Shown: one piece after another, positions 25,752-35,468 of the stretch
Numbering within the stretch: position 1 is the first letter of the stretch
Layout: every line of letters starts with the position of its first letter
Origin: Sphingobacterium athyrii
GTDB taxonomy: Bacteria; Bacteroidota; Bacteroidia; Sphingobacteriales; Sphingobacteriaceae
Length of the DNA stretch: 64,000 bases
Reading direction: 5' to 3'
Assembly (NCBI RefSeq): GCF_003071065.1
Contig: NZ_QCXX01000003.1
Location: forward strand, 512,687-576,686
Notes under the pieces: generated by a model
What the model was told of the DNA's origin: nothing
Database searches by the model: none
Seen by the model: only the letters and a program-made list of their open reading frames with translations
Made by a program: the position numbers and the translations under genes

Positions 25752-26237
25752 TTAAGCATTAATCCTTTTTAACTTATAATTTGTTTCATCATTCAATTTA
25801 ACAATGGCACCTTGTGGATTTTCCTGTTTTTTTGCAATGATCTTGCGCAGTGAAGAACTTGAAAATCTATTTTCGCGTCTATTAAAATAGAGCTCGATAC
25901 CTTTCTCCTCACAATATTTACGTCCAGTGAACGCCTTATCAATATATTCATCACCCAGAATGCGAACATGTATTTTATAAGACCGAAGCACGTCTTCCAA
26001 ATCCTGCTCAGTGGCATAAGGTATGATCATATCCACATGTTTGCAGGCCTTTAATTGCATATAACGTTCGAAAACACTCTGCGTTGGTTTATTTTTCTCT
26101 GGCCTGTCTAAAGTGGGGTCTGTCTGAAGCCCGCAGATCAAAAAGTCACATTGCTCTTTAGCATCCTCCAACATTTTGACGTGACCAGCATGTAAAAGGT
26201 CAAACGCGGAAAATGTAATTCCTATTTTTCTCATCAT
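25752..26237 (-). CDS. HxGH nucleotidyltransferase (glycerol-3-phosphate cytidylyltransferase-like), copy 2
   Basis: This paralog of the next gene also has 161 residues: KIGITFSAFDLLHAGHVKML with HxGH (H16, H19), AKEQCDFLICGLQTDPT, and RRENRFSSSSLRK. It is closer to the canonical cytidylyltransferase pattern than copy 1 (IHVRILGDEYIDKAFTGRKY is typical of the family). The start may be the second Met. It is first in a minus-strand series with copy 1 and the pseudo-receiver gene, divergent from the trehalose operon across 171 A+T-rich bases. A two-subunit or two-step nucleotide-sugar function is possible. Confidence 0.87.
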   Translation of the reverse strand: MMRKIGITFSAFDLLHAGHVKMLEDAKEQCDFLICGLQTDPTLDRPEKNKPTQSVFERYMQLKACKHVDMIIPYATEQDLEDVLRSYKIHVRILGDEYIDKAFTGRKYCEEKGIELYFNRRENRFSSSSLRKIIAKKQENPQGAIVKLNDETNYKLKRINA

Positions 26238-26408
26238 ATTACGAATAAACTGTTTTTAAAATTTCCATTGTTATAAGCAGAACGTCCCTTAAAATGGAAT
26301 GGTTTTAATTTTAAATTATTTTTTTACCAAATTGTGATTTCATATTTTGTGTATTAAATTTTTTGAAGACAGACAGAACTAATTTTATCGAGCAGCGTTC
26401 TGATGTAA

Positions 26409-29400
26409 ATGAAATCAATCAACACCATGCACACAAAAGGACTTAGAACGATATGCCCGCATACTTTACCACATACAACCTATAGAATCCAATTTCATAA
26501 AGATTTTAATTTTAATGCCTTAGAATCTATCCTACCATATTTGCATGAATTGGGCGTGGATACGATTTATGCATCTCCGATCCTACGCTCAACACTGGGA
26601 AGTATGCATGGTTACGATGGTACAGATATGCAACAGATTGATCCTGAACTCGGGACTGTCGCTGATCTAAGACGGATTCGAAAGCAGCTCAATCTGTACG
26701 GTATAAAATGGTTGCAGGACATTGTGCCTAATCACATGGCCTTTCACCCAGACAACGCTTGGTTAATGGATCTACTCGAGTTTGGTCCCTCCTCGACTCA
26801 TGCTAGTTTTTTTGACACCTGCTTTGTCGGAAATATGTTTGAACCTGGGAAATTAATCGTCCCTATACTGGCAAAGGAAGTACATGAGGCTATCGATGAC
26901 GGCGAAATAACGATAGCATTGGTAGAAAGAAGATTATATTTAAAGTATTTTGACAATTGCTATCCATTAAGCCCAGAGTCATATTGTACCGTCCTAGAAG
27001 ACCAACTCAGAAAAGTAAAAAATGATTTTAGCGGATTTTTGGTTCGAGTAAATACCGCACAAGCGAACGGAAATCAGCAAGAGTGGCAAACAATTCGTGA
27101 CGAAATACTTGCTGATATTTCTGATATTGACCTCCAAAATTATTTAAACAATGTAAATAATATAAAATATAAACTCAAAGAACTTATTGAAACACAGTTT
27201 TATGAACTTTGTCCCTGGTGGACTACTAATCGTCGTATAAATTACCGCCGTTTTTTTACAGTTAACGGATTAATCTGCATTAATGTCCAACATCCGGAGG
27301 TGTTCCGGGAGACACATCGGTTTATCAAAGAACTTATTGAAGAAAAGCTAATTGATGGGTTGCGAATTGACCATATAGATGGGTTATACAGCCCCAATCA
27401 GTACTTGAAGGATCTGCGTGACTATATTGGACCTGATATTTATATCGTGGTGGAGAAAATATTGGAAAGGAATGAAGATCTACCTCAAATATGGCCAATA
27501 CAGGGCACCACAGGATACGAATTCCTGTCGGCCTGCAACAATCTAATAACCTGCGCGAAAGAAAAGAAACAATTTAATTTTTATTATAATCAGCTAACAG
27601 GAAATAAGCGTCCCCTTAAAAAGCAACAATTAAATAAAAAAATGCAGATCCTTACCAAGTATATGCAAGGTGATGTTGATAACCTCGTCAATTTGCTTGT
27701 TCGATTAATGGACGATAGTATCGGCGTGGATCGCCAACATTTAACGGCTGTGCTGCAAACTTTCTTGGCAAACTTTCCAATATACAGAATTTACGATGAA
27801 AACTTTCCTTTATCAGCAGCAAGTTATCGAATGATTGTAAATCTCTTTGAACTATTAAAAAAAGACCAGAGCTTAAATAAGCAGGCTATAGAACAGTTTT
27901 TCTGTCTTTTCAGCGACGCGCAAGAAGGAAGGAATCCAACTAGAATCCCAGAAACAATTCGGTTATTAAAACGTTGTATGCAATTTGCCGGGCCGGCCAT
28001 GGCCAAAGGGGTAGAGGACACGTTGATGTATACCTACAACCGGTTTATAGGCCATAATGAGGTGGGAGATCACCCGGGTAATTTTGGTATTAGCATTAAA
28101 AACTTTCATAGGCTGATGCAAAAAAGGCAAACGCAATGGCCACTCTCACTCAATACGACGGCGACACATGATACAAAGCGCGGAGACGACACACGCAGTC
28201 GTTTAGCTGTGCTCACAGCAATGCCCAATAAATGGGTTAAGCAGGTACAAATATGGCAGGATATCGTCTGGAATGAATATCGAGGTGATCTCCCACATCC
28301 CAATGACGAATATTTTATTTATCAGGCGTTATTAGGATCTTATCCACTTGGCTCTCAAGAGAACGCCCAGGACAGTGAATTTGAAACGCGTTTTTTGGAT
28401 TACCTGATCAAATATCTCCGTGAAGGAAAAGAACGTTCTAGTTGGGAAGAACCGAATGAATCTTATGAATCTGCGGTGCGCAATTTCGCAGGTTTTCTCC
28501 TTAATAAAGAACGCCCTTTTTTCACGAGCTTCTACCAATTTTTGCAGCGTATTTCTGATTTTGGAATAATCAACTCTTTAGCTCAGCAGTTACTTAAATT
28601 TACTTGTCCTGGAGTGCCTGATATCTATCAGGGGACTGAACTATGGAACCATAGCTTTGTGGATCCAGATAACCGCCGCGCAGTAGATTATCGACGTTGT
28701 AAAGAACTCCTGGCCCAAATAGCAAAAATTCCCGAGAACGTGATAATTAAAACATTGTGGCGCGAAAGGTACGATGGAAAAATCAAACTTTGGATGGTCA
28801 ACAAGCTAGTGAAGCTGCGCAAAACTCATCCTGCGTTATCGTTTAGTAGCAGCTATATAAAGCTTAAAGTAAAAGGTGCTTATAAAAAAAACATCTTGTC
28901 TTTTGCACGTAAATACGGGGATGATTGGCTCGTGATCGTCATTCCGCTGCACCTTGCCGAACTCGGAAAATTTTCACAATTTATTCCGGGCAGCTTTGCA
29001 TGGGAGGATACGCGTATATTATTGCCGACCAACCGTCCTTTAAAATGGGAGCATTTACTTTCTAATGCTGAAGGCGAAGAAATTGAAATCGGCATTGACA
29101 AGTTATTCAGCGATTTGCCCTTGGCAATTATACAATATAAAAACGAGCCTAAAAAAAGGAGCGCAGGCATATTAATGCACATTAGTTCATTGCCCTCTCC
29201 ATATGGCATCGGTGACCTGGGCAAGGAGGCCCGACGCTTTGTCCGCCGACTGCAGGCAAGTGGACAGTCCTGGTGGCAAATGCTTCCGCTGGGTCCAACC
29301 GCAGAGACCCAATGTCACTCTCCTTATAGTACACTGAGTGCATGGGCTGGAAATCCTCTATTTATTGACCTAGAAGGGCTTGCCAAAGTAGACTTATTAA

Positions 29401-30638
29401 CGGAAGAGGAATTGCACGCCGTAAAAAGGCCCTATTCCACCGAAATTAATTTTCAGGAGGTAAGCTCGATTAAATATAGACTGTTGAAAATGGCGTATAG
29501 TCGATCCTCGGTTGAGGAAGAAACGGCTTTTGTAACGTTTTGCAACGATGAATCCAACTGGTTGGAGGATTTTGCTTGCTTCATGTTATTAAAGGAAAAA
29601 CATGATAATCTTCCGTGGTATAAATGGCCCGAGAAATATAAATTGAGAGATAAAGATGCACTCAATATGCTTAAGAGCGAACATAACGCTGATATCCAAA
29701 TGATAAAATGGTGGCAGTATGTATTCTATCATCAGTGGCAAGAGTTGCATCATTATTGTGGGGATCATGGTATTAGACTATTGGGCGATATTCCTTTTTA
29801 CGTGAGCTATGATTCAGCAGATGTGTGGGCGAATCCACAATTTTTCACACTTGATCAAGCTGGCAACATGACCAAAACCGCCGGCGTACCCCCGGACTAT
29901 TTCAATGATCAGGGTCAGCTTTGGCGTATGCCTATATATCAATGGGAAGTACTCAAAAGAGATGACTACAGGTGGTGGGTAGCCCGTCTGCGACATAATT
30001 GTAAATTATTCGATCAGTCTCGATTAGATCATTTCCGCGCCTTTTCTAGCTTCTGGCAGGTGCCTGCAGAGGAGCAGAGCGCAAAACATGGTGCATGGTC
30101 ACCGGGGCCTGGGGCAGATTTTTTTGAGCATATAAAGAACGAACTAGGACATATGCCATTTGTCGCTGAAGATCTTGGGGACGTGGATTCGGCGGTTTAT
30201 GCATTGAGGGATCAATTTGGGATACCAGGGATGAAAGTACTACAATTTGCTTTTGGGGAAGACATGCCCCGCTCGCCACATATTCCGCATCAATACGGTC
30301 AGAACTTTGTCGCTTATACAGGCACTCATGACAACAACACGTTGCTCTCCTGGTATAGCCAAGATGTTGATCAGTCTACAAGAAATAGAATAGATCACTT
30401 TGTAGGGACGTCTATTGATCCTTCAAACATTAATAAGTCATTTATGCGTCTCTTGTATGCTTCTATCGCCGATACAGTCATCATTCCGATGCAGGATATT
30501 TTGGAACTAGATGGTTCATGCCGGATGAATAAACCCGCAAGTACCGCAGGAAATTGGCTGTGGCGTATGAAAAAGCAAGCATTTCAAAAAAACGTTCAAA
30601 AACAATTATGGCAATACACGCAATTATATAATAGATAA
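26409..30638 (+). CDS. Fusion of maltooligosyltrehalose synthase (TreY) and 4-alpha-glucanotransferase (MalQ)
   Basis: The 1409-residue protein joins two enzymes. Residues about 20-900 are TreY: TYRIQFHKDFNFNALESILP, SMHGYDGTD, catalytic GLRIDHIDG (D321), VVEKI (E349) and TATHDTKRGDDTR. TreY turns the reducing end of a maltodextrin into a trehalose unit. From about 916 a complete GH77 MalQ follows: GILMHISSLPSPYGIGDLG, SRLDHFRAF (D1207), VAEDLGD (E1254) and GTHDNNT (D1308). MalQ moves glucan pieces between chains and so lengthens short dextrins for TreY. Such fusions are annotated in some other bacteria. It heads the operon TreY-MalQ, GlgX, TreZ with a 6-base gap to the next gene. Confidence 0.95.
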   Translation: MKSINTMHTKGLRTICPHTLPHTTYRIQFHKDFNFNALESILPYLHELGVDTIYASPILRSTLGSMHGYDGTDMQQIDPELGTVADLRRIRKQLNLYGIKWLQDIVPNHMAFHPDNAWLMDLLEFGPSSTHASFFDTCFVGNMFEPGKLIVPILAKEVHEAIDDGEITIALVERRLYLKYFDNCYPLSPESYCTVLEDQLRKVKNDFSGFLVRVNTAQANGNQQEWQTIRDEILADISDIDLQNYLNNVNNIKYKLKELIETQFYELCPWWTTNRRINYRRFFTVNGLICINVQHPEVFRETHRFIKELIEEKLIDGLRIDHIDGLYSPNQYLKDLRDYIGPDIYIVVEKILERNEDLPQIWPIQGTTGYEFLSACNNLITCAKEKKQFNFYYNQLTGNKRPLKKQQLNKKMQILTKYMQGDVDNLVNLLVRLMDDSIGVDRQHLTAVLQTFLANFPIYRIYDENFPLSAASYRMIVNLFELLKKDQSLNKQAIEQFFCLFSDAQEGRNPTRIPETIRLLKRCMQFAGPAMAKGVEDTLMYTYNRFIGHNEVGDHPGNFGISIKNFHRLMQKRQTQWPLSLNTTATHDTKRGDDTRSRLAVLTAMPNKWVKQVQIWQDIVWNEYRGDLPHPNDEYFIYQALLGSYPLGSQENAQDSEFETRFLDYLIKYLREGKERSSWEEPNESYESAVRNFAGFLLNKERPFFTSFYQFLQRISDFGIINSLAQQLLKFTCPGVPDIYQGTELWNHSFVDPDNRRAVDYRRCKELLAQIAKIPENVIIKTLWRERYDGKIKLWMVNKLVKLRKTHPALSFSSSYIKLKVKGAYKKNILSFARKYGDDWLVIVIPLHLAELGKFSQFIPGSFAWEDTRILLPTNRPLKWEHLLSNAEGEEIEIGIDKLFSDLPLAIIQYKNEPKKRSAGILMHISSLPSPYGIGDLGKEARRFVRRLQASGQSWWQMLPLGPTAETQCHSPYSTLSAWAGNPLFIDLEGLAKVDLLTEEELHAVKRPYSTEINFQEVSSIKYRLLKMAYSRSSVEEETAFVTFCNDESNWLEDFACFMLLKEKHDNLPWYKWPEKYKLRDKDALNMLKSEHNADIQMIKWWQYVFYHQWQELHHYCGDHGIRLLGDIPFYVSYDSADVWANPQFFTLDQAGNMTKTAGVPPDYFNDQGQLWRMPIYQWEVLKRDDYRWWVARLRHNCKLFDQSRLDHFRAFSSFWQVPAEEQSAKHGAWSPGPGADFFEHIKNELGHMPFVAEDLGDVDSAVYALRDQFGIPGMKVLQFAFGEDMPRSPHIPHQYGQNFVAYTGTHDNNTLLSWYSQDVDQSTRNRIDHFVGTSIDPSNINKSFMRLLYASIADTVIIPMQDILELDGSCRMNKPASTAGNWLWRMKKQAFQKNVQKQLWQYTQLYNR

Positions 30639-30644
30639 TACACA

Positions 30645-32762
30645 ATGGAACCAAAAATTTATACTGGAACACCTTACCCGCTCGGCGCTACATTTGATGG
30701 ACAAGGGGTTAATTTCGCCTTGTTTTCTGAACATGCTGAAAGTGTAGAACTCTGTTTATACAACGATACCGACGAGGAAGTTGAAGTCCTAAAAATCAAA
30801 ATAAAAGAAAAAACACATCAGGTATGGCATATCTATCTAAATGGAATAAAACCCGGACAACGTTATGACTATCGTGTACATGGACCTTACCGTCCTCAAG
30901 AGGGGCATCGGTTCAATGCGAACAAATTACTCATTGATCCTTATGCTAAGGCAATTTCTGGTACAGTGCAATGGAATGACGCGCTCTTCGGCTATCGTAT
31001 TGGAGCGCCAGAAGCGGATCTTAGTTTTGATGACGCAAACAGCGCTGCATATGTACCCAAGTCAGTTGTGGTCGATAATCGATTCGATTGGGGAGAAGAC
31101 CAACCGATGCGCATACCTATGCATCGCAGTGTTATCTATGAAGTCCATGTGAAAGGTTTTACTGCCTTGCACCCCGATATCCCGGAAAACATACGAGGAA
31201 CTTATGCTGCTATGGGTCATCCAGTTACTATTGCTTACCTCAAAGAATTAGGAGTCACTGCTGTTGAATTATTGCCCGTTCACCATTTTTTAAGCGATCG
31301 CCACCTCATCGATAAGGGGCTTACTAATTATTGGGGATATAACTCAATTGGCTTCTTTGCACCTGATATACGCTATGCTTCAGGTGGGACTCAGGGTGAT
31401 CAAGTGACCGAATTCAAAACGATGGTCAAATCTCTGCATGCAGCAGGAATCGAAGTAATCCTAGATGTAGTATATAATCATACTGGCGAAGGAAATGAAA
31501 TGGGGCCAACACTCTCATTTCGGGGTATTGATAACGCATCCTATTATCGCTTGACAGAAGACGGCCGTTATTATATGGATTTTACGGGAACGGGAAACAC
31601 GTTGAATGCACGTCAACCAAATGTATTGCGAATGATCATGGATAGCTTGCGTTATTGGATCCAGGAAATGCATGTGGATGGATTTCGTTTTGACCTAGCA
31701 TCGGCGTTAGCGCGGGAACTTCATGATGTCGACAAATTAAGTTCCTTTTTTGATGTAATTCATCAAGATCCAATAATTTCGCAGGTAAAATTGATCGCTG
31801 AGCCTTGGGATATTGGCGAAGGAGGTTATCAAGTGGGGGAATTCCCTCCGGGATGGGCGGAATGGAACGGAAAATATCGTGACTGTATGCGTGATTTTTG
31901 GATTGGTGCTGACAGCATGATTGGAGAATTTGCCAACCGACTGACCGGATCGTCCGATCTTTATCAGGGCGACAACCGGAGACCATCGGCTAGTGTTAAC
32001 TTTATCACAGCCCATGATGGTTTTACCCTTCAGGATCTTGTCTCTTACAACGACAAACATAACGAAGCTAATGGTGAAGATAACAATGATGGGGAAAGCC
32101 ACAACCGTTCATGGAACTGTGGTGCAGAAGGTCCGACCGACAACATTGAGATCAGCCACTTGAGAGCAAAACAAAAACGGAACTTGCTCACCACATTATT
32201 CTTATCTCAAGGTGTGCCTATGCTGCTTGCAGGCGATGAATTTGGGCGAACACAACAGGGAAACAATAATGCCTACTGTCAAGATAATTCGATTTCTTGG
32301 CTTGACTGGAAAAACATGGATAGTTCATTGCTGACTTTTACCAAAAGCCTTATCGCATTTCGAAGAGAGCATCCCAGTTTGTGCCGGCGGAAATGGTTTC
32401 AAGGATTACCCATAAGGGGTACTGGTGTTGAAGATATCGTATGGTTTCTTCCTGATGCTACTGAAATGGATGATTTCCATTGGGAAGATGATTTTGCACG
32501 TTCCTTAGCTGTTTTTTTAAACGGCGAAGGGATAAGATCAGTAAGTCAAGATGGAACAAAAATAACAGACCATCATTTTTATCTCCTTTTCAATGCCTAT
32601 TGGGAAGACGTCGAATATCAGCTCCCTGATCAACGCTATGGTACGAGCTGGATTAAAGTTATCGATACAAACTTGGATACAATATCCGAGCATGCTATCT
32701 TCGAGGCAAACAGTAGAGTTAGTGTTCCCTCGCGTTCAATTTTGGTACTCATGTCAAGTTAG
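30645..32762 (+). CDS. glgX: Glycogen debranching enzyme GlgX/TreX (isoamylase type)
   Basis: The 705 residues fit GlgX: an N-terminal CBM48 domain (TPYPLGATFDGQGVNFALFS), then a GH13 barrel with VILDVVYNHTGEG, DGFRFDLASAL (nucleophile D350), LIAEPWDIGEGGYQVGEFPP (E386) and TAHDGFTLQDLV. The enzyme cuts alpha-1,6 branches of glycogen or limit dextrins to give linear maltodextrins. In trehalose operons (TreX) it supplies substrate for TreY. It lies between the TreY-MalQ and TreZ genes with short gaps (6 and 25 bases), so all three work as one pathway from glycogen to trehalose. Confidence 0.95.
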   Translation: MEPKIYTGTPYPLGATFDGQGVNFALFSEHAESVELCLYNDTDEEVEVLKIKIKEKTHQVWHIYLNGIKPGQRYDYRVHGPYRPQEGHRFNANKLLIDPYAKAISGTVQWNDALFGYRIGAPEADLSFDDANSAAYVPKSVVVDNRFDWGEDQPMRIPMHRSVIYEVHVKGFTALHPDIPENIRGTYAAMGHPVTIAYLKELGVTAVELLPVHHFLSDRHLIDKGLTNYWGYNSIGFFAPDIRYASGGTQGDQVTEFKTMVKSLHAAGIEVILDVVYNHTGEGNEMGPTLSFRGIDNASYYRLTEDGRYYMDFTGTGNTLNARQPNVLRMIMDSLRYWIQEMHVDGFRFDLASALARELHDVDKLSSFFDVIHQDPIISQVKLIAEPWDIGEGGYQVGEFPPGWAEWNGKYRDCMRDFWIGADSMIGEFANRLTGSSDLYQGDNRRPSASVNFITAHDGFTLQDLVSYNDKHNEANGEDNNDGESHNRSWNCGAEGPTDNIEISHLRAKQKRNLLTTLFLSQGVPMLLAGDEFGRTQQGNNNAYCQDNSISWLDWKNMDSSLLTFTKSLIAFRREHPSLCRRKWFQGLPIRGTGVEDIVWFLPDATEMDDFHWEDDFARSLAVFLNGEGIRSVSQDGTKITDHHFYLLFNAYWEDVEYQLPDQRYGTSWIKVIDTNLDTISEHAIFEANSRVSVPSRSILVLMSS

Positions 32763-32787
32763 GAAACAGCAGATTTAGTTCAACATT

Positions 32788-34605
32788 ATGCAGAAAACTG
32801 GAGTTACACAGCTCGGGGTACGCTGGGAGGGGGACTTGGCGCAGATACGAGTATGGGCGCCAAACGCAAAGACAGTAAATTGCGAGTTAAGCAAAACGTA
32901 CCATTCATTGCCGCTCGAAAAACAAGAATATGGTTATTGGTATACCGAAAGTCGGTTGCCACAACGGGGAGATTACTATAAAATCATCATAGATGGGGTC
33001 CCATATCCCGATCCAACATCGCGATCCCAGCCAGAGGGCGTGCATGGGCCATCTGCTATGGTTGATCTCGCTTATCCCTGGACCGATCAAAGATATGTGC
33101 CGCCATTGCAACGTGATTTAATCATTTATGAATTACACGTAGGGACATTTAGCACAAATCACAATTTCGCAGGTATAATTGAAAAAATACCCTATTTAAA
33201 AGATCTGGGGGTAAATGCGATCGAAATTATGCCTATAGGGCAATTTCCAGGTGAAAGAAATTGGGGTTACGATGGTGTTTTCCCTTTTGCGGTGCAGCAT
33301 TCTTATGGAGGAGCCCATGAATTGCAGCGACTGGTGGATGCATGTCACCACGCAGATATTGCGGTCATTTTGGATGTTGTGTATAATCATTTTGGACCTG
33401 AAGGAAACTATCTCTCTTATTTCGGACCGTATTTGACAGATAAGTATCATACTCCATGGGGCCAAGCTATTAATTATGACGATCAATTCAATCATGGGAT
33501 TCGTGATTTTGTAATGTCAAATGTACGGATGTGGTTTGAAGATTTTCATATCGATGGCCTACGCATGGATGCGGTACATGCAATAAGAGACTTTGGTCCT
33601 ATACACATTCTTCAAGATATACGCAAGGAAGTGAATGCAATTATCAATAGCACTAGAAAACAAAGATACTTATTTGTTGAATGCGATCTTAATGACCGTA
33701 GATTTCTAGATCCTCTAGAAAAGAATGGATTTGCAATGGATGCACAATGGCTAGACGAGTTTCATCATGCTTTGCGGGTAACAGTAGGTGAAGAAAGAAA
33801 AGGCTATTATAAAGAATTCGAAGGGATAACTCATCTTGCCAAAGCCTACGAGCAGGCTTACGTATTTGACGGTTGCTACTCTAGTCATCGTCAAAAGTTC
33901 TTTGGTACTGATGCCAAAGGCATCTCGGGAAATAAATTTATTGTATTTAGTCAGAATCACGATCAGGTAGGTAACCGCATGCTAGGTGAGCGAAGCGCCT
34001 CGCTCTATAGCGATGAAAAAATAAGATTAATGGCTTTGGCAGTGTTCCTATCGCCGTATATTCCCTTGTTGTTTATGGGAGAGGAATGGGGAACTAAAAA
34101 GCCCTTTCAGTATTTCGTCAGCCATAGTGAGCCTGAATTGGTGGAAATGGTGAGAGCGGGAAGGAAAAGTGAATTTGCTGATTTCCAAGGAGAAGGACAG
34201 TTTCCAGATCCACAGGATCTAGCTACATTCGAACGTTCAATATTGGACTGGAGCGAACAGCATCATATTTCCAACCAACAGCATTTGGCTTACTACAGGG
34301 ATTTAATCGCACTTCGTAAAACCCATCCCGCCTGGAGTAACATCCAGCGCGAAGACTTAACAGTTGACTGCTTGCCAACACAGAATACCTTGATTTTACG
34401 TGCCGGAAATGGTGCGGCCAGGCTCCTGGCAATTATGAATTTCTCGAATGAAATACAGCATATTTCTATCAATGAACACCAAAAATGGCAGTTAGTGTGG
34501 GACACGGGAGATGCGAATAACCATAAGTATGAGCTGGGATCTGGTCTGTTGACCAAAACGTGCTCAATACCCGCCCTGAGTGGACTCGTTTTTTCGACAA
34601 TATGA
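32788..34605 (+). CDS. treZ: Maltooligosyltrehalose trehalohydrolase (TreZ)
   Basis: The 605 residues match TreZ: an N-terminal CBM48-like domain (QIRVWAPNAKTVNCEL), then a GH13 barrel with YELHVGTFSTNHNFAGIIEK, VILDVVYNHFGPEGNYL, LRMDAVHAI (D261), FVECDL (E298) and SQNHDQVGNR. TreZ releases free trehalose from the maltooligosyltrehalose made by TreY. The length is as usual. It ends the operon, and a strong terminator follows at 34734-34765. Free trehalose would serve as a protectant against drying and osmotic stress, in keeping with the surrounding genes. Confidence 0.95.
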   Translation: MQKTGVTQLGVRWEGDLAQIRVWAPNAKTVNCELSKTYHSLPLEKQEYGYWYTESRLPQRGDYYKIIIDGVPYPDPTSRSQPEGVHGPSAMVDLAYPWTDQRYVPPLQRDLIIYELHVGTFSTNHNFAGIIEKIPYLKDLGVNAIEIMPIGQFPGERNWGYDGVFPFAVQHSYGGAHELQRLVDACHHADIAVILDVVYNHFGPEGNYLSYFGPYLTDKYHTPWGQAINYDDQFNHGIRDFVMSNVRMWFEDFHIDGLRMDAVHAIRDFGPIHILQDIRKEVNAIINSTRKQRYLFVECDLNDRRFLDPLEKNGFAMDAQWLDEFHHALRVTVGEERKGYYKEFEGITHLAKAYEQAYVFDGCYSSHRQKFFGTDAKGISGNKFIVFSQNHDQVGNRMLGERSASLYSDEKIRLMALAVFLSPYIPLLFMGEEWGTKKPFQYFVSHSEPELVEMVRAGRKSEFADFQGEGQFPDPQDLATFERSILDWSEQHHISNQQHLAYYRDLIALRKTHPAWSNIQREDLTVDCLPTQNTLILRAGNGAARLLAIMNFSNEIQHISINEHQKWQLVWDTGDANNHKYELGSGLLTKTCSIPALSGLVFSTI

Positions 34606-34733
34606 TCCTATTAAATGTAGTTCAAATGAATGGAAACTCAAAAAGGTTAAAAAGTGAAATGATACAAACTAAGTCCTTTCATAGATTGTACTTAACCAAA
34701 GACTGCTTGTCCCAGTCGTGAAGAAAGTTTTTT

Positions 34734-34770
34734 AAAAGCTAGGTTCCTTTCCAACCTAGCTTTTTATTTT
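34734..34770 (+). terminator. Intrinsic terminator of the trehalose operon
   Basis: AAAAGCTAGGTT (34734-34745) pairs perfectly with AACCTAGCTTTT (34753-34764) around CCTTTCC, then TATTTT follows. It is about 130 bases past the TreZ stop; the intervening sequence holds no gene. Confidence 0.88.
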
Positions 34771-34902
34771 ATACATTAAGTGTATTAGCCTACAAATTTA
34801 TTTTACGAATATTCTGCTTATTTATATAAAAAACAAACGATTTGTACTATGGACTAGTTCATAAAATAAACTTAAGTTATTTACATTTCTAAACATTGAA
34901 TT

Positions 34903-35451
34903 ATGAAACATGAAAGCGGAACTACCGCTAAGTTCAAAACTAAGACACTTTTAAATGGAGAATCGTCATTGCAAGAGCTGTTTTTGGATGGGATTATGGA
35001 TTTGTATTGGGCAGAAAACCATTTGGTCAAATCTCTTCCAAAAACGATAAAAGCTGCAAATTCGTCAGCTTTGATAACTGCTATCGAAAATCATCTCAAG
35101 GAAACCGAGCAGCATTTTGTGCGATTGGAGCAGATCTTCAAGCTAATGGGTAAGGAAGCCTTGGAAAAGAAATGCGATGCGATGGAAGGATTGACCAAAG
35201 AAGCAGAGGAGATAATAGGAAGTACCGAGGCCGGCACTGTGGCCCGCGATGTGGGCATAATCTTAGCTTCGCAAAAAGTAGAGCATTACGAAATTGCAAG
35301 CTATAGTGGATTACTTCAGCTCGCCTTTACACTAGGTTTGCAAGAAGTCGCCTCGCTATTGGAACGGACCCTGGAAGAAGAAGAAGCCGCTGATGCATTG
35401 CTGTATGAGGTCGCAGAAAACCAAATCGAATACACTGCTCCAGAACAATAA
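34903..35451 (+). CDS. DUF892 (YciE/YciF-like) ferritin-like protein, copy 1
   Basis: The 182 residues match DUF892: LQELFLDGIMDLYWAENHLV, the ETEQHFVRLEQIF helix, KKCDAMEGLTKEAEEI, and ASQKVEHYEIASYSGLLQLA. The family forms a four-helix ferritin-like bundle with Glu and His residues able to bind two metals, and is induced by osmotic and other stress in many bacteria. Its exact reaction is not established. It is 17 bases before the catalase gene and so probably co-transcribed with it. A second copy is at 38345-38863. The first 20 residues (SGTTAKFKTKTLLNGE) are an extension absent from copy 2. Confidence 0.92.
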   Translation: MKHESGTTAKFKTKTLLNGESSLQELFLDGIMDLYWAENHLVKSLPKTIKAANSSALITAIENHLKETEQHFVRLEQIFKLMGKEALEKKCDAMEGLTKEAEEIIGSTEAGTVARDVGIILASQKVEHYEIASYSGLLQLAFTLGLQEVASLLERTLEEEEAADALLYEVAENQIEYTAPEQ

Positions 35452-35468
35452 ATTTTAATCTTATTACA

